From the NCBI RefSeq assembly GCF_003837865.1, contig NZ_RQIS01000022.1, forward strand, positions 30,795-94,794: DNA of 64,000 nucleotides, read 5' to 3'. A program made the translations under genes and the position numbers. How positions within the stretch are numbered: the first letter of the stretch is position 1; each line of letters opens with the position of its first letter. This DNA is from Paraburkholderia dinghuensis (GTDB taxonomy: Bacteria; Pseudomonadota; Gammaproteobacteria; Burkholderiales; Burkholderiaceae). The notes under the pieces were generated by a model. The model saw nothing but the letters and a program-made list of their open reading frames with translations. It did no database searches and was not told where the DNA came from. Below, one piece after another: positions 1 to 9,344 of the stretch.

Positions 1-18
1 GCCGAGCCAGCGGCACGT

Positions 19-180
19 TCAGCGCAAGCCTCGCGACCGTGCCGGTGCATCGTCTGCACGCCGTGAACGCAGCGACACGGGCTGAAGCCGCGAGCGGCGC
101 ATGTTCAGAAGATCGCGTGACGCGGCGATGCCGATCAGGCCCACCATCACGGCGATGCCGATCATCAGATGCGTATCCAT
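19..180 (-). CDS. Small membrane protein, hypothetical (53 aa)
   Basis: A 53-residue reading frame starts with ATG at 180, seven bases downstream of a GGAG ribosome-binding site. Residues 5-20 (MIGIAVMVGLIGIA) form one hydrophobic helix. An Arg/Ser-rich tail follows, which would sit in the cytoplasm under the positive-inside rule. I recognise no family. The good ribosome-binding site and the helix-plus-basic-tail layout support a real small membrane protein, but its proximity to the window edge leaves the context unknown. Confidence 0.45.
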   Translation of the reverse strand: MDTHLMIGIAVMVGLIGIAASRDLLNMRRSRLQPVSLRSRRADDAPARSRGLR

Positions 181-359
181 GGAAACTCCGGGTCTGGCGA
201 GAGTTGAACGTTGGCGGCAAAGAGTCCCGCTACGTTAGCAAAGCGCCGGAAGCCCGGGCGTAAGGAAGTGTTGCGATACGCGTCGCCTGTAACGGCCTGT
301 CACAAGTCCAGTAGCCCGCGACGTAGCCCGAGCCACCGGCACGCACGCTGGCGCTGGGT

Positions 360-1298
360 TCAGGTACGCGCGAACTTGCGCAGTTCGGTCTGATCGTTCG
401 CGAGCGTGACCGGCAGTCTCTCGCGCAGCAGTTCCACCCAGGTACGGATCTTCGCGTCGAGATACTGGCGCGACGGGTACATCGCGTACACATTCATCTC
501 CTGCGATTTGTATTCGGGCAGGATCCAGACGAGTTCGCCGCTGCGCAGCCCGCCGATGGCCGAATAGATTGGCAAGAGGCCGACACCCATGCCCTCGCGC
601 ACCGCCACCGCCATTGCCTCGGCGACGTTCACCTGGAACGTCGCAGCGCCGAGGTTGATGGTTTCTTCGCCGCCGGGGCCGGTGAACTTCCATTGCGCAG
701 TCGGGAAAACCGGCGTTACGAGTTGCAGGCAGGTGTGATTGGCGAGATCACTGGGTGTCTTTGGCACACCGCGGCGCTCCAGATACGCAGGCGCCGCACA
801 CGCGATACTGAACGCGCTCGCGATGCGCTGCGAGACGAACCCTGAATCGGGCAGGTCGGTGGCAAGAACAAGCGCCACGTCGTAGCCCTCGTCGAGCAGA
901 TCCGGCATGCGCTGCGCGAGCGTCAGTTCCACGCTCACATCCGGGTAGGCCTCCTGGTACGCGCCCACCGCCGGGACGACATAGTGCTGGCCGAAGCTCG
1001 TCATCGCGTGGATCTTCAGCTTGCCCGCGGGCTGCGCCTGCGCGTGGCCCGCCTCCGCTTCCGCCTCGTCGACATACGCGAGAATCTGCTCGCAGCGCTG
1101 CAGGTAGCGCTCCCCCGCCTCCGTGAGCGCGATCCGGCGTGTCGTGCGGTTCAAAAGACGCGTACGCAGATGCGCCTCCAGATCCGACACCGCGCGCGAA
1201 GCATATGCAGTCGTCGTATTCAGGTGTTGCGCGGCGCCCGTGAAGCTGCCCGCCTCGACCACCCGAACGAATACCCGCATGTTTTGGAGCGTGTCCAT
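360..1298 (-). CDS. LysR-family transcriptional regulator
   Basis: This is a DNA-binding regulator of about 312 residues. The N-terminal winged helix-turn-helix (residues 1-60) contains the typical sequence FVRVVEAGSFTGAAQHL followed by SRAVSDLEAHL. A LysR substrate-binding domain fills residues 90-295. I chose the ATG at 1298 over the one at 1304 because AAAAAAGGA lies five bases before it, while the upstream ATG overlaps that ribosome-binding site. It is transcribed divergently from the four-gene efflux operon beginning at 1454. This is the usual layout for a LysR protein that controls an AaeAB-like aromatic-acid or drug efflux pump. The inducer is unknown. Confidence 0.9.
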   Translation of the reverse strand: MDTLQNMRVFVRVVEAGSFTGAAQHLNTTTAYASRAVSDLEAHLRTRLLNRTTRRIALTEAGERYLQRCEQILAYVDEAEAEAGHAQAQPAGKLKIHAMTSFGQHYVVPAVGAYQEAYPDVSVELTLAQRMPDLLDEGYDVALVLATDLPDSGFVSQRIASAFSIACAAPAYLERRGVPKTPSDLANHTCLQLVTPVFPTAQWKFTGPGGEETINLGAATFQVNVAEAMAVAVREGMGVGLLPIYSAIGGLRSGELVWILPEYKSQEMNVYAMYPSRQYLDAKIRTWVELLRERLPVTLANDQTELRKFART

Positions 1299-1409
1299 AC
1301 CCATCCTTTTTTGACAGATGGATTGTTACATATTTTGCAAGGTCAATTGTCTCAGTTGTGGCAAGAATGCCTTGCATTCTTACCGGTTATTCGGGAATAG
1401 ATCAAAAAA

Positions 1410-1415
1410 TATAAT
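1410..1415 (+). promoter_or_regulatory. -10 element (TATAAT) of the efflux operon
   Basis: A perfect TATAAT lies 39 bases before the GTG start of the outer-membrane lipoprotein gene. A weak TTATTC about 17 bases upstream could be the -35. The 150-base divergent intergenic region also carries TGCAAGG and CCTTGCA about 26 bases apart, which could be LysR contacts. Confidence 0.55.
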
Positions 1416-1453
1416 GGCGCTCATTGTTCTATAGTCAAGACAGGGAGTAAATT

Positions 1454-3052
1454 GTGCGCCCTTCGATACCGCAAGGACTCGCAGCATCCGGAGTTCTTAC
1501 GTTCTCGTTGATAATCGCAGGTTGCGCCAGCACTGGGGGCATCGCACCGCAAGCGACGCGGACCGATGCGTCGCAGCTCGACGCCGGATCGGCCATCCGC
1601 GCGGCCAACGCCGACGCCCAGTGGCCCGTCAGCGACTGGTGGCGAAGCTACAACGACCCGCAGCTCAACGCCTGGATCGACGCATCGGTGGCCGGTAACC
1701 CGTCGCTCGCGGCCGCACAGGCGCGCGTGCGCGAGGCGCGCTCGATGGCGGGCGTCGCCGCAGCGGGCCTCCTGCCGCAGATCAACGGCAACATGTCGAT
1801 CCAGCGCCAGCAATGGGCCGATAACGTCTTCTACGGCCCCGGTCCGCTCGCCGGCACGAATACCTGGAACAACACCGCGACGCTCGGCCTCTCCTACCAC
1901 CTCGATCTGTGGGGTCAGGGCAAAAACAGCGCCGAGCGCGCGCTCGACCTCGCCCACGCAAGCGCCGCCGACGCGCGTGCGGCCCAGCTCGAACTCGAAG
2001 TCAACGTGACGCGCGCGTACATCGGACTCTCGATGAACTACGCGTTACTCGATATCGCGCAGCAAACACTTCGCGAACAACAGAACATCCTCGCGCTCGC
2101 GCAAAGGCGCCTTGCAGGCGGCATCGGCACACAGCTCGAAGTCAGTCAGGCGCAAACACCGCTGCCCGAATACGAACGCCAGGTCGACGCGCTCGAAGAA
2201 GCGATTGCGCTCGGCAAGAACCAGCTTGCCGCGCTCGCGGGCAAGGGCCCCGGCGCGGGCGAGTCGATCGCGCGCCCGGCGCTCTCGCTCGCGAGCCCGG
2301 CGGGCCTGCCCTCGGCGTTGCCTGCGGAGCTGATCGGCCATCGCCCCGACATCGTCGCGGCGCGCTGGGTCGTGGCCGCGCAGGCGCGCGGCATCGACGT
2401 CGCGAAAGCCGAGTTCTATCCGAACGTGAACCTGCTCGTCTCGATGGGCGGCTACGCCGCAGCGGGCCCGCTGTTCCAGTTCCTCAAGTCGATGAGCGGC
2501 AGCTACACCGCCGGCCCTGCATTCTCGCTGCCGATCTTCGACGGCGGGCGCCTGCGCGCGCAACTCGGCGCGCAGTCGGCGGCCTACGATATCGCCGTCG
2601 ATCAGTACAACCAGACCATCGTCACCGCGCTCAAGGAAATCGCCGACCAGGTCGTGCGCATGCGCTCGCTCGCGACCCAGGATGACGACGCGCATCGTTC
2701 GGTCGCGGCTGCACAGCGCAACTTCGATCTCGCGAAGGAAGGCTTCCGACGCGGTCTCACCGACTATGTGAATGTGCTGATCGCGCAGACGCAGTTGCTG
2801 CGCGCGCAGGAAGGTCTCGCGCGCATCGGCGCTGAGCGCCTCGCCGCGCATGCCACGCTGGTGGCGGCGCTGGGCGGCGGCGCGATCGATCCGGCCCAGG
2901 GCCCTGAAGCGCTCGGACCAGCCGACGCCGACCAACTGCCCGCACACGGCAAGAAGACTCGCGACGTGCCGCTCGCGCCCGCGGCACTGCTCGCGCCGAG
3001 GCTCCCCGATGCCGATGCGCCGGCCAGTCGCCCGGTCCAGCGCGACGAGTAA
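1454..3052 (+). CDS. NodT-family outer-membrane efflux lipoprotein (TolC-like)
   Basis: This is the outer-membrane channel component of a tripartite efflux pump. The 532-residue product begins with a lipoprotein signal peptide whose lipobox ends at Cys24 (IIAGC). Two outer-membrane efflux repeats follow (about residues 60-260 and 290-470), with the long alpha-helical hairpins typical of NodT/OprM proteins. The GTG start at 1454 is chosen because AGGGAG lies six bases upstream. It is the first gene of an operon with the FUSC, DUF1656 and HlyD genes, so the complex probably spans both membranes. The C-terminal 50 residues are Ala/Pro-rich and look disordered. The substrate cannot be told from sequence. 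Confidence 0.93.
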   Translation: MRPSIPQGLAASGVLTFSLIIAGCASTGGIAPQATRTDASQLDAGSAIRAANADAQWPVSDWWRSYNDPQLNAWIDASVAGNPSLAAAQARVREARSMAGVAAAGLLPQINGNMSIQRQQWADNVFYGPGPLAGTNTWNNTATLGLSYHLDLWGQGKNSAERALDLAHASAADARAAQLELEVNVTRAYIGLSMNYALLDIAQQTLREQQNILALAQRRLAGGIGTQLEVSQAQTPLPEYERQVDALEEAIALGKNQLAALAGKGPGAGESIARPALSLASPAGLPSALPAELIGHRPDIVAARWVVAAQARGIDVAKAEFYPNVNLLVSMGGYAAAGPLFQFLKSMSGSYTAGPAFSLPIFDGGRLRAQLGAQSAAYDIAVDQYNQTIVTALKEIADQVVRMRSLATQDDDAHRSVAAAQRNFDLAKEGFRRGLTDYVNVLIAQTQLLRAQEGLARIGAERLAAHATLVAALGGGAIDPAQGPEALGPADADQLPAHGKKTRDVPLAPAALLAPRLPDADAPASRPVQRDE

Positions 3053-3062
3053 GGCCACGCGC

Positions 3063-5276
3063 ATGCAGTCTTCCTCCTCGACATCCACGCGCGTGTCCGG
3101 CCCGCGTTTTGCCGCTGCCATCGCCGACTGGGCGCGCACCGACGGTCTCGTCTGGATCTATCTGTTCAAGGCGATCATCGCGGCGCTGCTTGCGCTCGGC
3201 ATCGCGATGAAGCTCGACTTGCCGCAGCCGCGCACCGCGATGACCACCGTCTTCATCGTGATGCAGCCGCAAAGCGGCATGGTGTTCGCGAAGAGCACGT
3301 GGCGGATCTGCGGCACGCTCGTCGGCCTCGTCGTGATGCTCGGACTGATCGGTCTGTTCGCGCAGCAGCCTGAGCTGTTCATCGTGTCGACTGCGCTGTG
3401 GGTCGGCATCTGCACGGCCGGCGCCGCGCGCAACCGTAACTTCCGCTCTTATGGCTTCGTCCTCGCGGGCTACACCGCCGCGTTGATCGGCATCCCGGCC
3501 TCGCAGCATCCCGACACCGCGTTCATGTCGGCGCTCACGCGCGTCGCGGAAATCTCGCTCGGCATCTTGTGCTCGGGTCTCGTCAGCGCCGTCGTCTTTC
3601 CGCAATTCTCGGGCAACCTGCTGCGCACGACGGTGCGCAAGCGTTTCTCGTCGTTCGTCGATTACGTGTCGGGCACGCTCGCAGGACGCGTCGAGCGCTC
3701 GCAGATCGAGGCGACCAACGCACGCTTCGTCGCGGACGTGGTCACTTTCGAGGCAACGCGCAGCGGCGCGATTTTCGAGTCGCCCGAATCACGCGGCAGG
3801 GCCGGTCGATTTGCACGCCTGAACAGCGAGTTCATGACCGCTTCCACGCGCTTTCACGCGCTTCATCAACTGATGAACCGGCTGCGCAGCGAAGGCGCCT
3901 CGTCGACCGTCGAAGCGCTCGAGCCGTACTTCCACGAGATCGTGCCACTGCTCGCGAGGGGCGGCGAGCCGGTGCTCTCGGCGGCCGATGCCGTGCACGT
4001 TTCGCAGCAGCTGGAAGCATGGCGCGCAACACTCCCCAAGCGCGTACGCGCCACGCGCGCCGCGCTCGTTGCGAACGGCGCCGCGAATCTCCTCGAATTC
4101 GACACAGCGACCGAACTGCTCTATCGGTTCATCCACGAGATGCACGAGTACACGGACACCTATGCATCGCTCGCCGTCGACTCCCACGCGCGCGAAAAGT
4201 GGATCGCGCGCTACGTGCCGAAGACGAACTGGATCGCGGCGGGCGTCGCGGGACTGCGCGCGGCGGTCGTGATGACGCTGCTCGGCGCGTTCTGGATCGC
4301 CACAGCCTGGCCGAGCGGCACGAATCTCGTCCTCAACGCGGCGGCAACGAGCGCACTCGCGGCGTCATCGCCTTACCCGGCGCGCACGGCGAGCCAGATG
4401 GCCGTGGGCACCGTGCTCGCATCGTTCGTCGGCATGATCCTCACGTTCGGCGTGTTTCCGCACATCGACGGCTTTCCGCTGCTGGCTCTCGTGCTCGCGC
4501 CCACGCTCGCGTTCGGCGTATTCCTCACGACGCGCCCGAAGTACGCTGGCATCGGCATGGGCTATTGCATCTTCCTGTGCTTTCTCGCGGGCCCGGACAA
4601 CGTGATGCAGTACAACCCGATGAGCTACATGAACGACGCGCTCGCACTCGTCGCGGGGATCGCGGTTTCGGCAGCGGCCTTCGCCGTGTTTCTTCCGCCC
4701 TCCACGCGGTGGCTGCGAAACCGTCTCTTCGCGGATTTGCGCAGCCAGGTCGTGCATGCCTGCGGCACGCGCCTGAAAGGCCTTCGCAACCACTTCGAGA
4801 GCGGCGCGCGCGACCTGATGTTCCAGATCAACGCGCTCGCGGGCGCCGACCACTCACTCAAGCGCGACACGCTAGGCTGGCTCTTTTCGGTGCTCGAAGT
4901 GGGCAACGCCGTGATCGACCTGCGCAACGAACTCGCTACGCTGCCGGCGCAACCTTGCTACGCTGCGGGCACGGCATGGCGCGAAGCAATCCGCGCGATG
5001 CTCGGTGCAGTGAGCGCGCTTTTCGCGCGCCCCGGCGAGCGCCGCTATCAGAACGCGCTCGCCGCCACCGACGCGGCCATCGTCGCAGCCCAGGCGTTGC
5101 TGCAAAGCATCGAAGCGCCGCGCGAAGAACGCCATCAGTTGCAGCGCATCCTCAGCCATCTGCATTTCATCCGTACCGCGCTCATCGACCCGCAGTCGCC
5201 GCTGTCGCCACACCAGGCACACCCGGCGCGCACGGCGAGCGAAGGCGCGCCGCAAGGAGCCAACCATGCCGCGTGA
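3063..5276 (+). CDS. FUSC-family inner-membrane efflux transporter (AaeB-like)
   Basis: This inner-membrane transporter of 737 residues is related to AaeB and the fusaric-acid resistance proteins. It has two membrane blocks (roughly residues 25-200 and 390-545). A soluble helical domain follows each. The ATG at 3063 follows AAGG by eight bases, eleven bases after the stop of the lipoprotein gene. Its last 11 bases overlap the next gene, DUF1656, which indicates translational coupling. By analogy with AaeAB it would export aromatic carboxylic acids or related toxic weak acids. That role is inferred from family membership only. Confidence 0.92.
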   Translation: MQSSSSTSTRVSGPRFAAAIADWARTDGLVWIYLFKAIIAALLALGIAMKLDLPQPRTAMTTVFIVMQPQSGMVFAKSTWRICGTLVGLVVMLGLIGLFAQQPELFIVSTALWVGICTAGAARNRNFRSYGFVLAGYTAALIGIPASQHPDTAFMSALTRVAEISLGILCSGLVSAVVFPQFSGNLLRTTVRKRFSSFVDYVSGTLAGRVERSQIEATNARFVADVVTFEATRSGAIFESPESRGRAGRFARLNSEFMTASTRFHALHQLMNRLRSEGASSTVEALEPYFHEIVPLLARGGEPVLSAADAVHVSQQLEAWRATLPKRVRATRAALVANGAANLLEFDTATELLYRFIHEMHEYTDTYASLAVDSHAREKWIARYVPKTNWIAAGVAGLRAAVVMTLLGAFWIATAWPSGTNLVLNAAATSALAASSPYPARTASQMAVGTVLASFVGMILTFGVFPHIDGFPLLALVLAPTLAFGVFLTTRPKYAGIGMGYCIFLCFLAGPDNVMQYNPMSYMNDALALVAGIAVSAAAFAVFLPPSTRWLRNRLFADLRSQVVHACGTRLKGLRNHFESGARDLMFQINALAGADHSLKRDTLGWLFSVLEVGNAVIDLRNELATLPAQPCYAAGTAWREAIRAMLGAVSALFARPGERRYQNALAATDAAIVAAQALLQSIEAPREERHQLQRILSHLHFIRTALIDPQSPLSPHQAHPARTASEGAPQGANHAA

Positions 5277-5466
5277 CGTCGCGTTTCTTGACGCCTACAT
5301 TCCGGCGATCGTCCTGCTGTTCATCCTCGGTTCGGCGATCACCTGGGTGCTCGACTCCGTACTGGCCCGCACGGGCATTTACCGCGTCGTCTGGCACCCC
5401 TCCCTATTCCGTGTGAGCCTGCTCGTGATTGTGTGCTGCGTGCTGGGCCTCGCCGTCTATCGTTGA
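5266..5466 (+). CDS. DUF1656 small membrane protein (AaeX-like)
   Basis: This 66-residue protein has two hydrophobic helices (about residues 10-30 and 45-65) and the usual DUF1656 layout, with VVWHPSLFR between the helices. It begins inside the end of the FUSC gene. DUF1656 proteins nearly always accompany FUSC/HlyD pumps. E. coli AaeX is the reference member, and its exact role is unknown. Confidence 0.9.
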   Translation: MPRDVAFLDAYIPAIVLLFILGSAITWVLDSVLARTGIYRVVWHPSLFRVSLLVIVCCVLGLAVYR

Positions 5467-5489
5467 ACCGCCCAGTAGTCCGAACAAAC

Positions 5490-6353
5490 ATGACACTCCG
5501 AAACATCATTGGCTTTATCGCGACGGCGATTATCTTCATCGTCGCCATCCTGATCGGGCGCGTGCTGTGGGTCCACTACATGGACGAGCCGTGGACCCGC
5601 GACGGTCGCGTGCGCGCCGAAGTGGTCAACATCGCGCCCGACGTCTCGGGCGCGGTGGTCGAATTGCCCGCGCAGGACAATCAGTTCGTCCACAAGGGCG
5701 ACCTGCTGATGCAGATCGACCCATCGCACTACCAGATCGCCGTGGAAGAAGCGCAGGCGGCCGTGGCCGCGCGCAAGGCGGAGCTGACGATGCGCCAGGA
5801 CGATGCGAAGCGCCGCGCCGACATGGACAGCCTCGTCGTCTCGAAGGAAAACCGTGAAAACGCATCGCACACCGCGAACGCGGCGCAGGCACAGTACCAA
5901 CAGGCACTCGCCGCGCTCGATGCTGCGAAGCTCAATCTGGAACGCACGCGCGTCGTCTCCCCCGTGGACGGCTACATAACGAACCTCCAGGTGTTCAAGG
6001 GCGACTACGCAATCGCGGGCCAGGCGAAGCTTGCCGTGGTGGACAGCCACTCGTTCTGGGTCTACGGCTACTTCGAGGAAACCAAGCTGCCGCACGTGAA
6101 GCTGGGCAACAAGGCCGAGATCAAGCTGATGAGCGGCGGCACGCTCGAGGGCCACGTCGAGAGCATCTCGCGCGGCATCTACGACCGCGACAATCCGCAA
6201 AGCCGCGAGCTGCTCGCCGATGTGAACCCGACGTTCAACTGGGTGCGACTCGCGCAACGCGTGCCGGTGCGCATTCACATCGACAAGGTGCCGGACGACA
6301 TGATCCTCGCCGCGGGCACGACCTGCACGGTGATCGTGAAACCGGGAACCTGA
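5490..6353 (+). CDS. HlyD-family membrane-fusion protein (AaeA-like)
   Basis: This periplasmic adaptor of 287 residues links the FUSC transporter to the NodT channel. It has one N-terminal membrane anchor (residues 5-28), a biotinyl-lipoyl-like segment (VNIAPDVSGAVVELPAQDNQ), an alpha-helical hairpin (about 85-140) and a C-terminal beta-barrel. I start it at ATG 5490, which gives the anchor directly. No strong ribosome-binding site is visible, so coupling to the upstream gene 23 bases away is likely. It is the last gene before a strong terminator. Confidence 0.92.
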   Translation: MTLRNIIGFIATAIIFIVAILIGRVLWVHYMDEPWTRDGRVRAEVVNIAPDVSGAVVELPAQDNQFVHKGDLLMQIDPSHYQIAVEEAQAAVAARKAELTMRQDDAKRRADMDSLVVSKENRENASHTANAAQAQYQQALAALDAAKLNLERTRVVSPVDGYITNLQVFKGDYAIAGQAKLAVVDSHSFWVYGYFEETKLPHVKLGNKAEIKLMSGGTLEGHVESISRGIYDRDNPQSRELLADVNPTFNWVRLAQRVPVRIHIDKVPDDMILAAGTTCTVIVKPGT

Positions 6354-6394
6354 ACACGCCGCCCGAAACGCGATTTCCCTTTCATCGATAAGAC

Positions 6395-6422
6395 AAAGAG
6401 CGCCCTCGGGCGCTCTTTTTTT
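6395..6422 (+). terminator. Rho-independent terminator of the efflux operon
   Basis: A ten-base-pair stem (AAAGAGCGCC / GGCGCTCTTT) with a CTCG loop is followed by a run of T. It lies about 40 bases after the HlyD stop. Confidence 0.9.
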
Positions 6423-6501
6423 AATTCAGCAAAACTTGTTCCGACAGAACAAATCCAGGTTATGCCAAGAGGTTTCAAATAATCTTCAAGTCCCGCTAAA
6501 T

Positions 6502-6515
6502 TTGATTTGAATCAA
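6502..6515 (+). promoter_or_regulatory. Perfect FNR/Anr box (TTGAT-TTGA-ATCAA)
   Basis: TTGATTTGAATCAA matches the FNR/Anr consensus TTGAT-N4-ATCAA at every fixed position. A class II site centred at 6508.5 would place the transcript start near 6550, with TATTCT (6541-6546) as an approximate -10. That start lies upstream of the GTG at 6577. This suggests oxygen-limited activation of the HyaD-like gene. An FNR-type regulator gene lies in the same window at 42368-43201. Confidence 0.75.
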
Positions 6516-6576
6516 GCCCGAATTCGGAGTGACCCAAGATTATTCTCATTCCCGAATCCGATGCCGATCCTCCAGC

Positions 6577-7143
6577 GTGAACCTGAACCCTATCCACGAA
6601 GCCCAACGCACCGCCTCGCCCACGCGCGAGCGCATCGTCGTCCTTGGCATCGGCAACACTCAGTGGGGCGATGCGGGCTTCGGCGTACGCGCAGTCGAGC
6701 GCCTCAAGGCGGACTGGCAATGCGCGGCGAACGTGGAAGCAGTCGTTGGCGGCACGCAGGGGCGTGCATTGCTGCCGCTCGTCGAATCCGCCGGCAGGCT
6801 GATCGTGTTTAACATCGCGGATTTCGGCGTCGCACCGGGCACGCTGCGTCTATGCGTCAATGACACCGCCCTCGACCACTTGCACACGCGCGGCGTAGGC
6901 GTGCATCAGATGGATTTCGCCGATGCGCTCGCCTGCGCCCGACTCAAGGGCCGCGCACCGCGCCATCTCGTGCTGATCGGCGTACAGCCGCTCGAACTCG
7001 ACGCCTATGGCGCCGACCTCGACCCCGTCGTGCGTGCGAAACTGGACCCCGCCGTCGAAGCGGCCTGCCGCCAGCTGCGACGCTGGCGAGCAGCCCCGCG
7101 CCGGCGTGAAGCGCCGATGCGGGGCATGCGTACGGCCGCCTAG
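6577..7143 (+). CDS. HyaD/HybD-like hydrogenase maturation protease homologue with altered metal ligands
   Basis: The fold signature of the nickel-dependent hydrogenase endopeptidases is clear: VLGIGNTQWGDAGFGVRAVE, then LIVFNIADFG and a later HQMDFADAL. In HybD the nickel ligands are Glu16, Asp62 and His93. Here the first two positions are Ala33 and Asn79 and only His110 remains (numbering from GTG 6577). No hydrogenase structural or hyp gene lies in the window. The product may therefore be a non-catalytic relative. A GTG at 6529 would give 16 more residues, but it lies upstream of the start predicted from the FNR box. Neither start has a good ribosome-binding site. The Arg-rich C-terminal tail is atypical. 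Confidence 0.8.
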   Translation: MNLNPIHEAQRTASPTRERIVVLGIGNTQWGDAGFGVRAVERLKADWQCAANVEAVVGGTQGRALLPLVESAGRLIVFNIADFGVAPGTLRLCVNDTALDHLHTRGVGVHQMDFADALACARLKGRAPRHLVLIGVQPLELDAYGADLDPVVRAKLDPAVEAACRQLRRWRAAPRRREAPMRGMRTAA

Positions 7144-7353
7144 CTGCCCATTGCGGCCTCATACGTCGATACTGGCATCGAATAGATCGACGTCAAACAA
7201 ATACGGGGCGCATCATGGAGAACCCGCGTTGTCCGTCTACGTTGCACTGCACTATCCTCAAAAATTCATGACGGCGATCCGGCCGCACGCTTTTTACATG
7301 GGACGGCACGAGGCGCCAAAGCGCCAGGTGTGGGCAACAGGAGGAGTGTTTTC

Positions 7354-9255
7354 ATGCGCAGCTACCGCGACTTTCACCGCGAATCGATTGACGCCCCAGA
7401 AGACTTCTGGCGGCGAGAAGCGTCGCGCATCCATTGGGAAACGCCGTTCGACACCGTGCTCGACGGGTCGAATCCGCCATTCGCGCGCTGGTTCTGCGGC
7501 GGTCGCACGAACCTGTGCTTCAACGCGGTCGACCGGCATCTAGCCTCGCGCGCGCAGCAGAACGCGCTCGTCTACGTCTCGACCGAGACCGGCATCGAGC
7601 GCCGGTACACCTACGCCGAACTCCACGCCGAAGTGAACCGCATGGCCGCCGTGATGCGCTCGCTCGGCGTGACGCGCGGCGAGCGTGTGCTGATCTATCT
7701 GCCGATGATCCCCGAAGCCGTGTTCGCCATGCTCGCGTGCGCACGGCTCGGCGCAATCCATTCGGTGGTGTTCGGCGGCTTCGCGGCGCCGTCGCTTGCC
7801 GCGCGCATCGACGACGCAAAGCCCGTGCTGATCGTCAGCGCCGACGCCGGCGCGCGCGGCGGCAGGGTCATCGACTACACGCCGCTCGTCGACGAGGCCA
7901 TGTCGCGCGCACAGCACGCCCCGCAGCACGTGCTGCTGATCGACCGGCAGCTCGCGCCCAATCGCCTGCAAGCGAGCTATTTCGTCAATTACGAGCCGCT
8001 GCGCGAGCAGTACTACGACGCGCAGATCCCGTGCGAATGGCTCGAATCGAACGAACCGTCGTACATCCTCTACACGTCGGGCACGACCGGCAAGCCCAAG
8101 GGCGTGCAGCGCGACGTCGGCGGCTATGCGGTCGCGCTCGCGGCATCGATGGAATACATCTTCGAAGGCCGCCCAGGCGACACGATGTTCACCGCGTCGG
8201 ATATCGGCTGGGTGGTCGGGCACAGCTACATCATCTATGCGCCGCTTCTCGCGGGCATGACGACCGTCATGTACGAAGGCACGCCGATCCGCCCCGACGG
8301 CGGCATCTGGTGGCGTCTCGTCGAGCAGTACCGCATCAACCTCATGTTCACCGCGCCCACGGCGATCCGCGTGCTCAAGAAACAGGACCCGGCCCTCTTG
8401 CGCGCCGCCGATCTGTCGAGCCTGCGCACGCTGTTCCTTGCTGGCGAGCCGCTCGACGAACCGACTGCCACGTGGATCTCGGACGCGCTCGGCAAGCCTG
8501 TTGTCGATAACTACTGGCAGACCGAAACCGGCTGGCCGATGCTCGCGATTCAACGCGGTGTCGAGGCGCTGCCGCAAAAGCTCGGCTCGCCGGGCGTGCC
8601 TGTCTACGGCTACGGCCTCACGCTGCGCGACGAGAACACAGGCGAGCCGTGCGCGACGGGCGAAAAAGGCGTGATCACGCTCGATTACCCGTTGCCGCCG
8701 GGCTGCATGCAGACCGTCTGGGGCGACGACGCGCGCTTCGTGAAGACCTACTGGGAAAGCGTGCCGGGCCATCAGGTCTACTCGACGTTCGACTGGGGCG
8801 TGCAGGACACCGAGGGCTACGTGACGATCCTCGGCCGCACCGACGACGTCATCAACGTCGCCGGTCACCGCCTCGGCACGCGCGAGATCGAGGAAGCGAT
8901 TTCATCGCATGCGGCGGTCGCGGAAGTGGCCGTGGTGGGCGTGGAGGATGCACTGAAAGGCCAGGCGGCGCTGGCGTTCGTCGTGCTGCGCGATGCGAAT
9001 GCCGCCGCCGATCCGGCTGCGGCCAAAACGCTCGAAGCGGCGATCGCGGCGACCGTCGATCGCAATCTCGGCGCGATCGGGCGGCCTGCACGCGTGCATT
9101 TCGTCGCGATGCTGCCGAAGACCCGCTCGGGCAAGCTGCTGCGCCGTGCGATCGCGGCACTCGCCGAAGGCCACGATCCGGGCGATCTGCCGACGATCGA
9201 AGATGCTTCGGCGCTGGAGCAAATCCGCGAAGCCGTCGGAAATCGCGCGGCCTGA
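7354..9255 (+). CDS. prpE: Propionate--CoA ligase
   Basis: This 633-residue AMP-forming acyl-CoA synthetase converts propionate, ATP and CoA to propionyl-CoA. The N-terminus SYRDFHRESIDAPEDFW and the segment NPPFARWFCGGRTNLC are characteristic of PrpE rather than Acs. The phosphate-binding loop YTSGTTGKPKG and the catalytic Lys near residue 594 (TRSGKLL) are both present. The ATG at 7354 follows AGGAGG by about ten bases. No prpBCD genes lie nearby, so it stands alone here. It could also serve propionate or methylmalonate-semialdehyde-derived metabolites, but that is only a guess. Confidence 0.93.
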   Translation: MRSYRDFHRESIDAPEDFWRREASRIHWETPFDTVLDGSNPPFARWFCGGRTNLCFNAVDRHLASRAQQNALVYVSTETGIERRYTYAELHAEVNRMAAVMRSLGVTRGERVLIYLPMIPEAVFAMLACARLGAIHSVVFGGFAAPSLAARIDDAKPVLIVSADAGARGGRVIDYTPLVDEAMSRAQHAPQHVLLIDRQLAPNRLQASYFVNYEPLREQYYDAQIPCEWLESNEPSYILYTSGTTGKPKGVQRDVGGYAVALAASMEYIFEGRPGDTMFTASDIGWVVGHSYIIYAPLLAGMTTVMYEGTPIRPDGGIWWRLVEQYRINLMFTAPTAIRVLKKQDPALLRAADLSSLRTLFLAGEPLDEPTATWISDALGKPVVDNYWQTETGWPMLAIQRGVEALPQKLGSPGVPVYGYGLTLRDENTGEPCATGEKGVITLDYPLPPGCMQTVWGDDARFVKTYWESVPGHQVYSTFDWGVQDTEGYVTILGRTDDVINVAGHRLGTREIEEAISSHAAVAEVAVVGVEDALKGQAALAFVVLRDANAAADPAAAKTLEAAIAATVDRNLGAIGRPARVHFVAMLPKTRSGKLLRRAIAALAEGHDPGDLPTIEDASALEQIREAVGNRAA

Positions 9256-9271
9256 TCCGCGCTTCGCTGCT

Positions 9272-9303
9272 GGCTGAGCGTCACACGTTCGCGACGCTCA
9301 GCC
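9272..9303. terminator. Hairpin between convergent prpE and mtnN
   Basis: GGCTGAGCGTC and GACGCTCAGCC form a perfect 11-bp stem with a ten-base loop, placed between two convergent stop codons. There is no T-tract on either side, so it is a probable bidirectional barrier or terminator rather than a canonical one. Confidence 0.5.
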
Positions 9304-9344
9304 GACGCTTCGCCCGTCACGGCTTCACGAGCAGCGCTTCCGTA

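Noticed and set aside
6529..6576. Upstream GTG start for the HyaD-like gene
   Set aside because: It lies only 14 bases after the FNR box and before the transcript start that the box predicts. The extra residues are not family-like.
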